Positions 8,287-16,314 of a DNA stretch of 50,118 nt are shown piece after piece. The position numbers and the translations under genes were made by a program. Each line of letters opens with the position of its first letter. The stretch's first letter is position 1. This stretch comes from CALSPH01 sp041690035. GTDB lineage: Bacteria > Bacteroidota > Bacteroidia > NS11-12g > UBA955. The DNA lies in assembly GCA_041690035.1 (NCBI GenBank), contig JBDNFC010000107.1:1-50118 (forward strand), read 5' to 3'. The notes beneath the pieces are model-generated. The model worked only from the letters and a program-made list of their open reading frames with translations. It made no database searches and was not told the origin of the DNA.

Positions 8287-8832
8287 ATGAGAAAATGCTT
8301 CAAAATATTGCCAATATTTTTACTTTTTACAACAACAAGTGTTGCACTAGTGAAAGATAAAATCCCCAACCCCAAGACCCTTATAGTAAAAACTAATTTA
8401 CTAAATATTATAATGATTCCATCTTTTCATTTAGAGTATAGTTTGCGGCCTAAACACAGTCTTCAATTTAATTTTCATAGGGCACAATTAACTTTTCTAA
8501 CGAGAGAAGACTGGCTTAATGCTTCCCTAGATTGGAGGTATTATTTGGCTAAAAAAAAGAAACCTTTTAACGGATTTTATTTATCAACAGGTCTTCATGC
8601 TAATCATGATTACAACAGCTATTTTAAGGATAGCACGAGCCAAAAACCAATCAGCCAAACTAATTTAGGTGTTCAAGTAAAAGTGGGATTCCAAGCTAAT
8701 TTCAAAAATAGCAATTGGTATTTTGACTTTGGAGTAGGCAGTGCTTTTAGCCTTATTAATTTACAAAATCCTGAAGATATTAACAGTCCAGAAATGCGAT
8801 TAAACATTAGTCTAGGTTATCGATTATTCTAA
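8287..8832 (+). CDS. small predicted outer-membrane beta-barrel protein
   Basis: I do not recognise a named family. The 181-residue product has a signal peptide (about 1-20). Alternating hydrophobic strands follow (SLQFNFHRAQLTF, LNASLDWRYYL, NGFYLSTGLHA, QVKVGFQANF, WYFDFGVGSAF) and a last strand MRLNISLGYRLF ends in the terminal Phe typical of outer-membrane barrels. It resembles the DUF3575-type small barrels of Bacteroidota. It starts 13 bases after copy B of the di-heme enzyme, so it is probably the last gene of the MbnP operon. It could be a porin or an anchoring or receptor component for the surface-located copper protein; that is inference only. Confidence 0.7.
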   Translation: MRKCFKILPIFLLFTTTSVALVKDKIPNPKTLIVKTNLLNIIMIPSFHLEYSLRPKHSLQFNFHRAQLTFLTREDWLNASLDWRYYLAKKKKPFNGFYLSTGLHANHDYNSYFKDSTSQKPISQTNLGVQVKVGFQANFKNSNWYFDFGVGSAFSLINLQNPEDINSPEMRLNISLGYRLF

Positions 8833-8891
8833 TTATCAATTATAAACCACGCTGCGGATATTCTGTTTACAGAACTAGCAATATTTCATAA

Positions 8892-9470
8892 TTAGCTGTT
8901 CATTGCCTCAACTAATCCATTGCTCAAAGTATATTTTTCTCCACTTTCAGGACATGTAGCCATACCATTTGTATCAAAATCAAGTCTGTGTCCAAATTTA
9001 CTCATCCAGCCAAGCTGTTTTGCAGGATTACCTACAACCAAGGCATAAGGCTTAACGGTTTTAGTAACTACAGCACCTGCGCCTATAAATGCATATTCAC
9101 CAATATCATGCCCACACACAATGGTAGCATTGGCGCCAATAGATGCCCCTTTGCCCACTTTGGTTTGTGCATATTGTTCACGCCTATTAACGGCAGCCCG
9201 AGGGTTTATAACATTTGTAAAAACCATACTTGGACCTAAAAAAACATCATCTTCGCAAATAACACCTGTATAAATGCTCACGTTGTTTTGAATTTTTACA
9301 TTGTTCCCAAGCACTACTTTTGGAGAAACAACAACATTTTGCCCAATATTACAGTTTTTTCCAATCACACAATCAGACATAATGTGGCTAAAATGCCATA
9401 TTTTAGTTCCTTCTCCAATTTGGCAGCCTTCATCTATAAAAGCACTTTCATGTGCTGTATATTCTTGCAT
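8892..9470 (-). CDS. wbpD: WbpD/WlbB-type UDP-sugar N-acetyltransferase
   Basis: This 192-residue left-handed beta-helix enzyme is built of hexapeptide repeats (IGKNCNIGQNVVV, LGNNVKIQNNVSI, IGANATIV, IGAGAVV). The C-terminal VVGNPAKQLGWMSKFGHRL is characteristic of WbpD/WlbB, which acetylates UDP-2-acetamido-3-amino-glucuronate during synthesis of di-N-acetylated uronic acids for surface polysaccharides. The first repeats contain the expected IWHFSHIMSD motif. Its usual partners (wbpB, wbpE, wbpA) are not in this window. It ends 59 bases from the convergent MbnP operon. The start is ATG at 9470, preceded by a TAAATTTG box. Confidence 0.9.
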   Translation of the reverse strand: MQEYTAHESAFIDEGCQIGEGTKIWHFSHIMSDCVIGKNCNIGQNVVVSPKVVLGNNVKIQNNVSIYTGVICEDDVFLGPSMVFTNVINPRAAVNRREQYAQTKVGKGASIGANATIVCGHDIGEYAFIGAGAVVTKTVKPYALVVGNPAKQLGWMSKFGHRLDFDTNGMATCPESGEKYTLSNGLVEAMNS

Positions 9471-9491
9471 AATATTTTGTTAATTTAGCTG

Positions 9492-9499
9492 CAAATTTA
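9492..9499 (-). promoter_or_regulatory. -7 box TAAATTTG upstream of wbpD
   Basis: The minus strand reads TAAATTTG here, 21 bases before the wbpD ATG. It matches the TAnnTTTG consensus. No -33 TTTG is obvious at the right distance. Confidence 0.45.
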
Positions 9500-9581
9500 C
9501 AATTTATATTTACGCTAAAAAATAATTGTTTGTTTGATAAATAGTTTAAAATCAAAAAAAAATCACAAATTTAAAACACCA

Positions 9582-9704
9582 TCAAAACCCACAATTACAA
9601 GGACTACCTTTAGATTTTTTTCTAGCACTGCAGCCAGATAATGATGCACATAAAAATACACCTAAAAAAATAATAGTGAATATATGAATAAGTTTTCTGG
9701 GCAT
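9582..9704 (-). CDS. 40-residue small lipoprotein
   Basis: A short frame (ATG 9704 to TGA 9582) encodes MPRKLIH, then a 17-residue hydrophobic segment ending in lipobox LSGC (Cys25). A 15-residue basic, Cys-containing tail follows, roughly SARKKSKGSPCNCGF. The layout (K/R start, hydrophobic core, perfect lipobox, small residues before Cys) is that of a type II signal peptide with almost no mature protein. Such mini-lipoproteins with a lysine-rich, Cys-containing tail are common and poorly studied in Bacteroidota. It sits between the pirin and wbpD on the same strand, with about 60 bases after the pirin stop, so it may be co-transcribed with the pirin gene. Function unknown. Chance occurrence is possible but the lipobox argues against it. 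Confidence 0.6.
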   Translation of the reverse strand: MPRKLIHIFTIIFLGVFLCASLSGCSARKKSKGSPCNCGF

Positions 9705-9764
9705 TTTTTTACAAAATTAGCATATATTTCGATATTAAGCAATTTAGTATTAAAAAAATTAGTT

Positions 9765-10631
9765 CTAATCTCCACTAAAGTCTTCAATCAAAACACCCAT
9801 TTTACCCATTTGAGCATCTTTAACAGCTTGCATAACCTCAGATTGCGTATTCATTACAAAAGGACCATAGGAATTAATAGGTTCATTTATAGGCTCACCA
9901 CTTAATAAGATAAAACGCGTTTGCTGATTGGCCAAAACACTAATATTAGTGCCATTTTGTGAAAAAACAGCCATCTCTTTTTCTCCAACTTGTTTGCCAT
10001 TTACTGTCAAATTTCCATCTAATACATAAATCAGGGCATTAAAATCTAAGGGTAATTCAAAATTATATACACCATCGGTTTCAAAAGCCGCACGCACCAA
10101 TAGCTGTGGCGAATAGGTATTCACGATGCCTTTTTTATCCTCAATTTCGCCAGTTATTAGCCATATTTTTACATTTTCTTTTTCTATTAATGGTGTGTCT
10201 TCTAATTGAATAGGCTTGTAATATGGAGCATCCATTTTGCTAAAAGAAGGTGCATTAACCCAAAATTGTATAAATTCTATTTCTCCACCCTGCTTTGCCA
10301 ATTTTTTGCCAAAACGCTCGCTATGCGTAATCCCTCTGCCTGCAAACATCCACTGTGTGCCACCTTCGCCAACTGAGGCAAAATTACCTAATGAGTCGCG
10401 GTGCTCTACAATACCTTTAAAAACAAATGTAACTGGCGAAAAACCTCGGTGTGGATGGGGACCTACACCCACTTCACCCTCCGACTGATTGCCTGGCAAA
10501 TTATTTTTCCAATGATGTATCAATAAAAAGGGATCTATTTGCACTAATCCTTCAATCGGCAATGGCTGATCTAATAGATGACCGCCCATATTTATTGGTG
10601 CAGCCTTAACAATTTTAATTATTTCCTTCAT
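9765..10631 (-). CDS. pirin family bicupin protein
   Basis: The 288-residue protein has the two-cupin pirin fold. The N-terminal cupin contains the metal ligands HPHRGF (H59, H61) and, in GRGITHSERF, H103 and E105, matching the four ligands of human pirin and YhhW-type quercetinases. The second cupin is less conserved and lacks a clear metal set, as usual. Pirins are Fe-dependent. Some show quercetin dioxygenase activity and others act as redox-sensing regulators, and the sequence does not decide between these. It is separated from sodA by a strong terminator, so it is probably transcribed on its own or with the small lipoprotein downstream. Confidence 0.92.
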   Translation of the reverse strand: MKEIIKIVKAAPINMGGHLLDQPLPIEGLVQIDPFLLIHHWKNNLPGNQSEGEVGVGPHPHRGFSPVTFVFKGIVEHRDSLGNFASVGEGGTQWMFAGRGITHSERFGKKLAKQGGEIEFIQFWVNAPSFSKMDAPYYKPIQLEDTPLIEKENVKIWLITGEIEDKKGIVNTYSPQLLVRAAFETDGVYNFELPLDFNALIYVLDGNLTVNGKQVGEKEMAVFSQNGTNISVLANQQTRFILLSGEPINEPINSYGPFVMNTQSEVMQAVKDAQMGKMGVLIEDFSGD

Positions 10632-10639
10632 AATTTTTT

Positions 10640-10681
10640 AAAAAAAAGGCTTCAAAAAAAATAAATTTTCTTGAAGCCTTT
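10640..10681 (-). terminator. intrinsic terminator of sodA
   Basis: On the minus strand, AAAGGCTTCAA and its exact complement TTGAAGCCTTT (plus-strand arms 10671-10681 and 10645-10655) form an 11-bp stem with a 15-base loop, followed by a U-run of eight. It begins 23 bases past the sodA stop. Confidence 0.8.
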
Positions 10682-10703
10682 AAGCTATATTTTTTTTGAT
10701 TAA

Positions 10704-11306
10704 TTATGCCTTTTCAAATCTTGCATTTACTTCATCCCAATTGATGATATTGAAAAATGCAGCAATATAATCTGGTCTTCTATTTTGATAATTTAAATAA
10801 TAGGCATGTTCCCAAACGTCAATTCCCAATAAAGGAAAACCTTTGCATTCTGCCAAATCCATAACTGGATTATCTTGATTTGGGGTACTACAAACACATA
10901 GCGTCTTATCCTCTTTTATACATAGCCATGCCCAACCACTGCCAAACCTAGTTGCAGCAGCTTTAGAAAACTCTTCCTTAAATTTTTCATAATTTCCAAA
11001 CGCAGCATCAATGGCTTCTGCTATTTTTCCAGTAGGTACACCACCACCTTTTGGTGAAAGGATACTCCAAAATAGGCTGTGATTGTAATGTCCGCCTCCA
11101 TTATTTCTAATAGCTGCTGAATATTTACTTATATTTTTCATTAAATCATCAATACTTAAATCTACTCCATCTGTGCCTTCTAAGGCAGCGTTTAGATTAG
11201 TTACATAAGCATTGTGGTGTTTTGAATGATGAATTTCCATTGTTTTTTCATCAATATGTGGTATCAATGAGTTGTAGTCGTAAGGTAATTTTGGTAAAGT
11301 ATGCAT
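10704..11306 (-). CDS. sodA: superoxide dismutase, Mn/Fe type
   Basis: The 200-residue enzyme converts superoxide to peroxide and oxygen. The metal ligands are H26 (EIHHSKHH), H76 (NHSLFW), D163 and H167 (DVWEHAYY). The GGG at 70-72 before HYNHSLFW and the active-site glutamine in TPNQDNP (Q144) follow the Mn-type pattern rather than the Fe-type, where glutamine sits near position 69. No signal peptide is present, so it is cytoplasmic. It follows iscA by 53 bases on the same strand and ends at a strong terminator, which suggests that iscSUA-sodA may form one transcription unit. Confidence 0.95.
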   Translation of the reverse strand: MHTLPKLPYDYNSLIPHIDEKTMEIHHSKHHNAYVTNLNAALEGTDGVDLSIDDLMKNISKYSAAIRNNGGGHYNHSLFWSILSPKGGGVPTGKIAEAIDAAFGNYEKFKEEFSKAAATRFGSGWAWLCIKEDKTLCVCSTPNQDNPVMDLAECKGFPLLGIDVWEHAYYLNYQNRRPDYIAAFFNIINWDEVNARFEKA

Positions 11307-11359
11307 AATTTTTTTTTATTAGTTTGATTTTGATTAATTTTTTTATTTAGTTTTCTTTT

Positions 11360-11686
11360 TTATACGGCAAAACTTTCACCACAACCGCATGTTCTGGAAG
11401 CATTAGGATTATTAAAGGCAAAACCTTTTCCATTTAAACCGTCTGTAAAATCTAATTCTGTGCCACTAAGGTACAAAAAACTTTTTAAATCACACACAAT
11501 TTTTAGATCTTCGCAGGGAAATTGTTGGTCTCCGTCTTTAAGTTCATTGTCAAAATCTAGGTCATAAGATAAGCCACTACATCCGCCCCCTTTTACAGAA
11601 ACTCGAATAAAATATTCTGGTCCTAACTTGCTATCGCTCATTAGATTTTTTACTTTAATTTCTGCTTTTTCTGTTATTGTTATCAT
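11360..11686 (-). CDS. iscA: IscA/HesB-type iron-sulfur assembly protein
   Basis: This 108-residue A-type Fe-S carrier has the three conserved cysteines: GGGCSGLSY (about residue 36) and the C-terminal TCGCGESF pair. A-type proteins bind iron or a cluster and pass it to target apoproteins. It lies 41 bases after iscU on the same strand, within an iscS-iscU-iscA run. It could equally be named sufA or erpA; the neighbours favour IscA. Confidence 0.92.
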   Translation of the reverse strand: MITITEKAEIKVKNLMSDSKLGPEYFIRVSVKGGGCSGLSYDLDFDNELKDGDQQFPCEDLKIVCDLKSFLYLSGTELDFTDGLNGKGFAFNNPNASRTCGCGESFAV

Positions 11687-11727
11687 ATTGCTTAACTGTT
11701 GATTATCAAAAACATTTATTTTCTATT

Positions 11728-12144
11728 CTAATAATGTTTTTTGTCAGATACCAATGCATGCAATCCTTGCTTTGCACGGTAATCATTAATTGCAGTTCTT
11801 ATTGCATCTTCTGCCAATACAGAACAGTGTATTTTTACAGGCGGCAATGCCAATTCTTCAACAATATCCATATTGTCTATGTGCAGCGCTTCGTCTATTG
11901 TTTTGCCTTTGAGCCATTCTGTTGCTAACGATGATGATGCAATTGCAGAGCCGCATCCAAAGGTTTTAAACTTTGCATCTTTTATAATACCCGTGCTATC
12001 ATCTACTTCTATTTGCAGTCTCATCACATCTCCACACTCTGGAGCGCCTACAAGACCCGTGCCTACATTATTGCTATTTTTATCTAATGTACCAATGTTT
12101 CTTGGGTTACTATAATGATCAATTACTTTTTCTGAATATGCCAT
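11728..12144 (-). CDS. iscU: Fe-S cluster scaffold IscU
   Basis: The 138-residue scaffold assembles [2Fe-2S] clusters from sulfur delivered by IscS. The ligands C37 (PECGD, with D39), C64 (TFGCGSA) and C107 (KIHCSVL) are all present. The HscA-chaperone recognition motif LPPVK (residues 100-104) is retained although no hscA, hscB or ferredoxin gene lies nearby. It starts 47 bases after iscS. Confidence 0.96.
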   Translation of the reverse strand: MAYSEKVIDHYSNPRNIGTLDKNSNNVGTGLVGAPECGDVMRLQIEVDDSTGIIKDAKFKTFGCGSAIASSSLATEWLKGKTIDEALHIDNMDIVEELALPPVKIHCSVLAEDAIRTAINDYRAKQGLHALVSDKKHY

Positions 12145-12190
12145 ATTTTTTTATTTTTTTTATTTTTATTTTTCAAAGAGAATTTGCCAA

Positions 12191-13405
12191 TTAATGCTCC
12201 TGCCAAACTACTGATTTTAAATCAATCCCATCTTTAAACATTTCCCAAAGTGGACTCATATCTCTTAATTTAAGCACAGCTTGTTTTACACAATCAATGG
12301 CATAATCTATTTCTTGGTCTGTGGTAAATCTACTAAGTCCAAAACGCAATGAGCTGTGCGCCAATTCATCATCTAAACCAAGTGCTTTTAGCACATAACT
12401 GGGTTCTAAAGAGGCGGATGTGCAAGCAGAACCGCTGCTAACAGCTAAATCTTTTACACCCATCATCAAACCCTCTCCTTCTACAAATTTAAAAGAGATA
12501 TTTGCCACGTGGGGTAATCTATGTTCTTTATTGCCATTTACATAAGACTCTTCAATGGTAAGCAATTCTTTTTCTAATCTATTTCGAAGCTTAGTTAGCC
12601 TTGCGGTATCTGCGGCCATTTCATTGGCACAGAGCTCTGCAGCTTTTCCAAAACCTACAATGCCTGGCACATTCAGTGTTCCAGAGCGCATTCCGCGTTC
12701 ATGACCACCACCATCCATTTGGGCAGTTACTTTTACCCTAGGGTTTTTTCTTCTAACATAAAGTGCGCCTACTCCTTTTGGCCCATACATTTTATGACTT
12801 GTAAAACTCATTAAATCTATGCCATCTGCAAGCACATCTACAGGTATTTTTCCCACTGCTTGAGTAGCATCAGTATGAAACAATACATTATTTGATTTTG
12901 CTATACTTGATAATAATTTTATATCCTGCAACACTCCTAACTCATTATTGCCATACATGATAGTTACCAATACTGTTTGTGGTGTAAATGCAGCTTTGTA
13001 TGCCTCTATATCTATTAATCCATCTTCTTGTACATCAAGATAGGTTATTTTTGCCCCTAGTTTTTCTATGTGGGCACAAGCATCTAAAACCGCTTTGTGT
13101 TCTGTGGTTGCCGTAATAAAATGATTGCCTTTTGCTGCATACATTTCAAAAACACCTTTAATGGCCAAATTATTGCTTTCTGTAGCCCCCGATGTAAAAA
13201 TAATTTCTTTACTATCTGCATTTACTAAATTTGCAATTTGCGCTCTTGCAGCATCTACCGCTTTTTCTGCGCTCCATCCAAAACTATGATTCCTACTTGA
13301 TGCATTGCCAAAATGTTGGGTAAAATAGGGCATCATATCATCTAAGACCCTAGGATCTACAGGAGTGGTTGCATTATTATCAAGATATATAGGTAGGTTT
13401 ATCAT
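12191..13405 (-). CDS. iscS: cysteine desulfurase IscS
   Basis: This 404-residue PLP enzyme of aminotransferase class V removes sulfur from cysteine as an enzyme-bound persulfide. The PLP lysine is K205 (SFTSHKMYGPKG) and the catalytic cysteine is C328 in the mobile loop (SSGSACTSASLEPSY), at the same spacing as in E. coli IscS. The N-terminus YLDNNATTPVDP is typical. It is the first gene of iscSUA, with a TATATTTG box about 30 bases upstream. No iscR-type regulator is present. Confidence 0.96.
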   Translation of the reverse strand: MINLPIYLDNNATTPVDPRVLDDMMPYFTQHFGNASSRNHSFGWSAEKAVDAARAQIANLVNADSKEIIFTSGATESNNLAIKGVFEMYAAKGNHFITATTEHKAVLDACAHIEKLGAKITYLDVQEDGLIDIEAYKAAFTPQTVLVTIMYGNNELGVLQDIKLLSSIAKSNNVLFHTDATQAVGKIPVDVLADGIDLMSFTSHKMYGPKGVGALYVRRKNPRVKVTAQMDGGGHERGMRSGTLNVPGIVGFGKAAELCANEMAADTARLTKLRNRLEKELLTIEESYVNGNKEHRLPHVANISFKFVEGEGLMMGVKDLAVSSGSACTSASLEPSYVLKALGLDDELAHSSLRFGLSRFTTDQEIDYAIDCVKQAVLKLRDMSPLWEMFKDGIDLKSVVWQEH

Positions 13406-13434
13406 GGTTGATTATTTAGATTAATTATGAATTG

Positions 13435-13442
13435 CAAATATA
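13435..13442 (-). promoter_or_regulatory. -7 box TATATTTG upstream of iscS
   Basis: The minus strand reads TATATTTG, matching TAnnTTTG, 29 bases before the iscS ATG. I find no convincing -33 element. Confidence 0.45.
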
Positions 13443-13530
13443 ACACCTTAATATATTTTTTGTTTGAATTATAAGACTTTTTTAAAAAAATTTATTCAAT
13501 TGGTCTATTATTGCATTTTTTACAATTATA

Positions 13531-13935
13531 ATGATGAAAAATATAGAACATATTGGCATCGCAGTTTCAGATATCGCAATTGCAGAAGCTACCTATACCC
13601 AATTATTGGGCATAGCGCCTTATAAAAAAGAATTGGTAGAAAGCGAAGGTGTAATTACCCTATTTTATAAAATAGGATCAGTAAAAATCGAATTGCTTGC
13701 TGCCACTAACAAAAACTCTGTTATTGCTAAATTTATTGAAAAACGTGGCGAGGGCATACACCACATAGCATTTGGGGTAGAAAATGCAAATCAATCTCTC
13801 ATTGAATTAGAAAAAAATGGATTTAACCTTATAAATTCAATTGCTAAAGCGGGGGCAGACGAAAAAGAAATTGGTTTTGTGCACCCTAAAAGTTGTCATG
13901 GTGTTTTGGTAGAAGTGTGCAGTGAGCATGCTTAG
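13531..13935 (+). CDS. mce: methylmalonyl-CoA epimerase
   Basis: The 134-residue glyoxalase/VOC-fold enzyme interconverts (R)- and (S)-methylmalonyl-CoA in propionate metabolism. Two beta-alpha-beta-beta-beta modules are visible. Metal ligand positions are filled by the His of IEHIGIAV (residue 7), a Glu in KIELLAAT, the His of HHIAFGV and the Glu of VLVEVCS. Length is normal for the family. The start has two adjacent ATGs (13531 and 13534). The methylmalonyl-CoA mutase genes are not in this window. Confidence 0.9.
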   Translation: MMKNIEHIGIAVSDIAIAEATYTQLLGIAPYKKELVESEGVITLFYKIGSVKIELLAATNKNSVIAKFIEKRGEGIHHIAFGVENANQSLIELEKNGFNLINSIAKAGADEKEIGFVHPKSCHGVLVEVCSEHA

Positions 13936-13999
13936 AATTTTGTTAAATTTCAAAAAATACATAAAAAATCTTTGTTCCACTTCTAAAAGAGGAAAAGAT

Positions 14000-15040
14000 T
14001 TGAAAATATTAGATACCATAATAAAACTTAATGGGTGCTTGGCTTTTGTTCTTTGTTGCGCTTCTGTTACCGCATTGCATAATGACTCAATTTTGCTAAA
14101 GAACAAAGGCAACTTAAGGGCCGCAAGTGCTGTTAAAAATTACTTTTGGGTTTCGGGAGCAAAGGGAAGTATTGCTCGCATTTATCTAAAAAAAGACATC
14201 GTTTTAGAGATTAAGGAATACAACAACACCCCTTGCTCAAATTGTGATTTTAGGGGAATTCATGCATGGGATAGCCTCAATGCTATAGCCATTTCTAGTG
14301 GAATTCCTTGCTTAATTATCAAAACCAAAGATGGTGGAAAATCTTGGCAAAAGGTTTTTGAGCAGACGGATTCTGCATGGTTTTTAGATGCCATTAAATT
14401 TACCAAAGATGGAAAAGGATATATTTTAGCAGATGCAATAAATGGGGCAATACCTATTCTTACATCTACTAACTATGGTGCAACATGGACAGTAAAATAT
14501 TGGAAATATCCTTACAAAAATGCACCCTCTTTTTATGCAGCAAGTAATAGTAGTTTGAGTATTTTTAATAACAATTTAATGGTCTGTGGAGGTATAAATA
14601 ATGCTTCATTTATTGGCCAATTGAGAGAAACCAAAGATTCTTTTTCCCTAATTTCATATTATATAAGTATTCCACAAAACTGCACAAATAAAAAGGAAAA
14701 TTATTTTGGCTATTATGGAATGTACGTCCATAAGAATACAATTTACACGTGTGGTGGTTCTTTTAACTGTCCTTTAGAAGGGCAGTTTGCACAAATTTTG
14801 AAACTCAAAAACAGTATTTTTGAATTAGCTGATACAATTGCTTTAAAAGGATATTATTCAGGAGTTTATGCCAAAAAAAACAAAGTGTTTTATACTGGAA
14901 CCAATGGAAATAGTATATTTGAAAGTAAAAAGTTAGTCAGCCAAGACAGCCAAGTTTTTAATACTGTTATTCCGTATTACAAGAACAGCATTGCTTGGGC
15001 TGGTGCAAAGGGTATAATTACAATTTCTAAAATTAAGTAA
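14000..15040 (+). CDS. Ycf48-like beta-propeller exported protein
   Basis: After a signal peptide (NGCLAFVLCCASVTAL) the protein shows the BNR/Ycf48-type pattern: WVSGAKGSIARI, then FRGIHAWDSLNAIAISSG, KTKDGGKSWQKVFE, and TSTNYGATWTVKYW. These Asp-box-like repeats form a seven-bladed propeller. Bacteroidota homologues are usually called Ycf48/sialidase-like or 'oxidoreductase' without biochemical proof, and no catalytic motif can be assigned. The frame is open from GTG 13922 and ATG 13928, inside mce. TTG at 14000 is preceded by AGAGGA and puts the signal peptide at the N-terminus, so I chose it. The 3' end overlaps convergent paaD by 8 bases. Confidence 0.7.
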   Translation: MKILDTIIKLNGCLAFVLCCASVTALHNDSILLKNKGNLRAASAVKNYFWVSGAKGSIARIYLKKDIVLEIKEYNNTPCSNCDFRGIHAWDSLNAIAISSGIPCLIIKTKDGGKSWQKVFEQTDSAWFLDAIKFTKDGKGYILADAINGAIPILTSTNYGATWTVKYWKYPYKNAPSFYAASNSSLSIFNNNLMVCGGINNASFIGQLRETKDSFSLISYYISIPQNCTNKKENYFGYYGMYVHKNTIYTCGGSFNCPLEGQFAQILKLKNSIFELADTIALKGYYSGVYAKKNKVFYTGTNGNSIFESKKLVSQDSQVFNTVIPYYKNSIAWAGAKGIITISKIK

Positions 15041-15536
15041 GGGGTTTAAAACCCTCAAAAGCCTGCAAACAGTTGTTGCAATAGTGCATGCTGCGGCAAA
15101 GTGTAGCCCCAAAAGGACTTTTTAGCGTGGTATTTTTACTGTTGCAAAACGGGCAAGGAGTATCGCTTAAAACATCTAGCTCTAGGTAGTCAGCATTTTT
15201 TGGAGGGGGTGTTAAGCCATGTTTTAACAAAGCTGCCCTTCCTTTTTCTGAAATTTTATCTGTGTTCCAAGGATCATCAAAAGTGGTTTTTACCACTACT
15301 TTATCAAATAGTTGCAAATCTTGAACTGCCTTTAAAACCATCTCTTCTATAATGCGCAAAGCAGGACAACCCGAAAATGTAGGCGTCAATTGAATGTAAG
15401 CCTCTGCATCTAATACGGTTATTTTAGTTACAATACCCAAATCGGTTATGGCCAATCCCGGAATTTCGGGATCCATAACCTCTTCTAAAGCTTCAAAAAT
15501 TAATTGCTGTTCCTTGGTATAATTTTTGATATCCAT
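15033..15536 (-). CDS. paaD: phenylacetyl-CoA epoxidase accessory protein PaaD
   Basis: The 167-residue protein begins with a DUF59/MIP18 domain (residues 10-100, with EVMDPEIPGLAITDLGIV and the conserved Cys in FSGCPALRIIE). It ends with a zinc-ribbon-like part, CPFCNSKNTT...CRSMHYCNNC. PaaD is thought to help mature the iron centre or Fe-S cofactors of the phenylacetyl-CoA epoxidase. It starts 3 bases after paaC. The last codons form a perfect GGGTTTAAAACCC palindrome shared with the convergent propeller gene. Confidence 0.93.
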   Translation of the reverse strand: MDIKNYTKEQQLIFEALEEVMDPEIPGLAITDLGIVTKITVLDAEAYIQLTPTFSGCPALRIIEEMVLKAVQDLQLFDKVVVKTTFDDPWNTDKISEKGRAALLKHGLTPPPKNADYLELDVLSDTPCPFCNSKNTTLKSPFGATLCRSMHYCNNCLQAFEGFKPLT

Positions 15537-15539
15537 TGT

Positions 15540-16310
15540 TTACCACTCTGCAGATGGATCTATTGCGTACACCTCGGTCATTTCAGTAAGCATTGGTTGC
15601 AAATATTGACTAAAGTTGCCTTTTCGCCCACCATAAACTGGTTTTGTATCATCAATATTTGGCAAACTAAGGTCGCAAGAGTTTAGAAAAGGAGTAATTA
15701 TTGCTAGCCATTTAGATTGCAAAGCCTTCTCACCGATAAAGAACCCTGTATCTATTAACGAGTTTTCATCGTCACTAGGTTCAAAAATGCCAAGTGCTAA
15801 TCCAAAAGAAGCATTAATGGTATCTTGAATTCTTTTTTTACTCTCTGCGTTTCCATTTGCCAATTGTTTTATCCACGTATTGGCATGCAACACATGGTAT
15901 TTTAACTCTCCTTTAAATTTGCGTGCCAGCAAACTCAATGGATCAAATGTGGTATTAATTAGCGAATCTATTCGCAACAACTCTGCATTGTCAAAGAAAA
16001 AATGACGCACAAGGCTAAAATCATACTCACCAATAGGCATGGTTACGTACTCGCAGCAATGAAACTGTTGTGCATTTCTGGTAAAGGCTACAGTATCTGG
16101 CTCGCTTTCGCCCAATTCATTTAGGATGCTATAAAGTTGATAGGCTTGCCCTATCTTGTCTTGCGCCATGCTGCTAAATGCAATATCTTCTTCTAGCACC
16201 GGTCCAAAACCAGTCCACTCACTGTTTCTATGTCCTAAAATTAATTGGTCATCTGCCATTTTATAAAGCAAATTTTTGAGTGCGTCTAATTGTTTTTGTT
16301 CTATATTCAT
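15540..16310 (-). CDS. paaC: phenylacetyl-CoA epoxidase subunit PaaC
   Basis: The 256-residue ferritin-like subunit pairs with PaaA. It has the family's N-terminal helix (LYKMADDQLILGHRNSEWTG) and AFSSMAQDKIGQAYQLY, in which the carboxylate/His metal set of PaaA is not complete. This agrees with its known structural, non-catalytic role. It starts 4 bases after paaB, showing tight coupling. The operon order A-B-C-D is the standard one. Confidence 0.95.
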   Translation of the reverse strand: MNIEQKQLDALKNLLYKMADDQLILGHRNSEWTGFGPVLEEDIAFSSMAQDKIGQAYQLYSILNELGESEPDTVAFTRNAQQFHCCEYVTMPIGEYDFSLVRHFFFDNAELLRIDSLINTTFDPLSLLARKFKGELKYHVLHANTWIKQLANGNAESKKRIQDTINASFGLALGIFEPSDDENSLIDTGFFIGEKALQSKWLAIITPFLNSCDLSLPNIDDTKPVYGGRKGNFSQYLQPMLTEMTEVYAIDPSAEW

Positions 16311-16314
16311 GCCG

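Noticed and set aside
9684..9905. 73-codon plus-strand frame
   Set aside because: It is antisense to the end of the pirin gene and to the small lipoprotein, with no domain.
15039..15053. GGGTTTAAAACCC palindrome as a terminator
   Set aside because: It has almost no loop and lies inside the paaD coding end, so a functional hairpin is unlikely.
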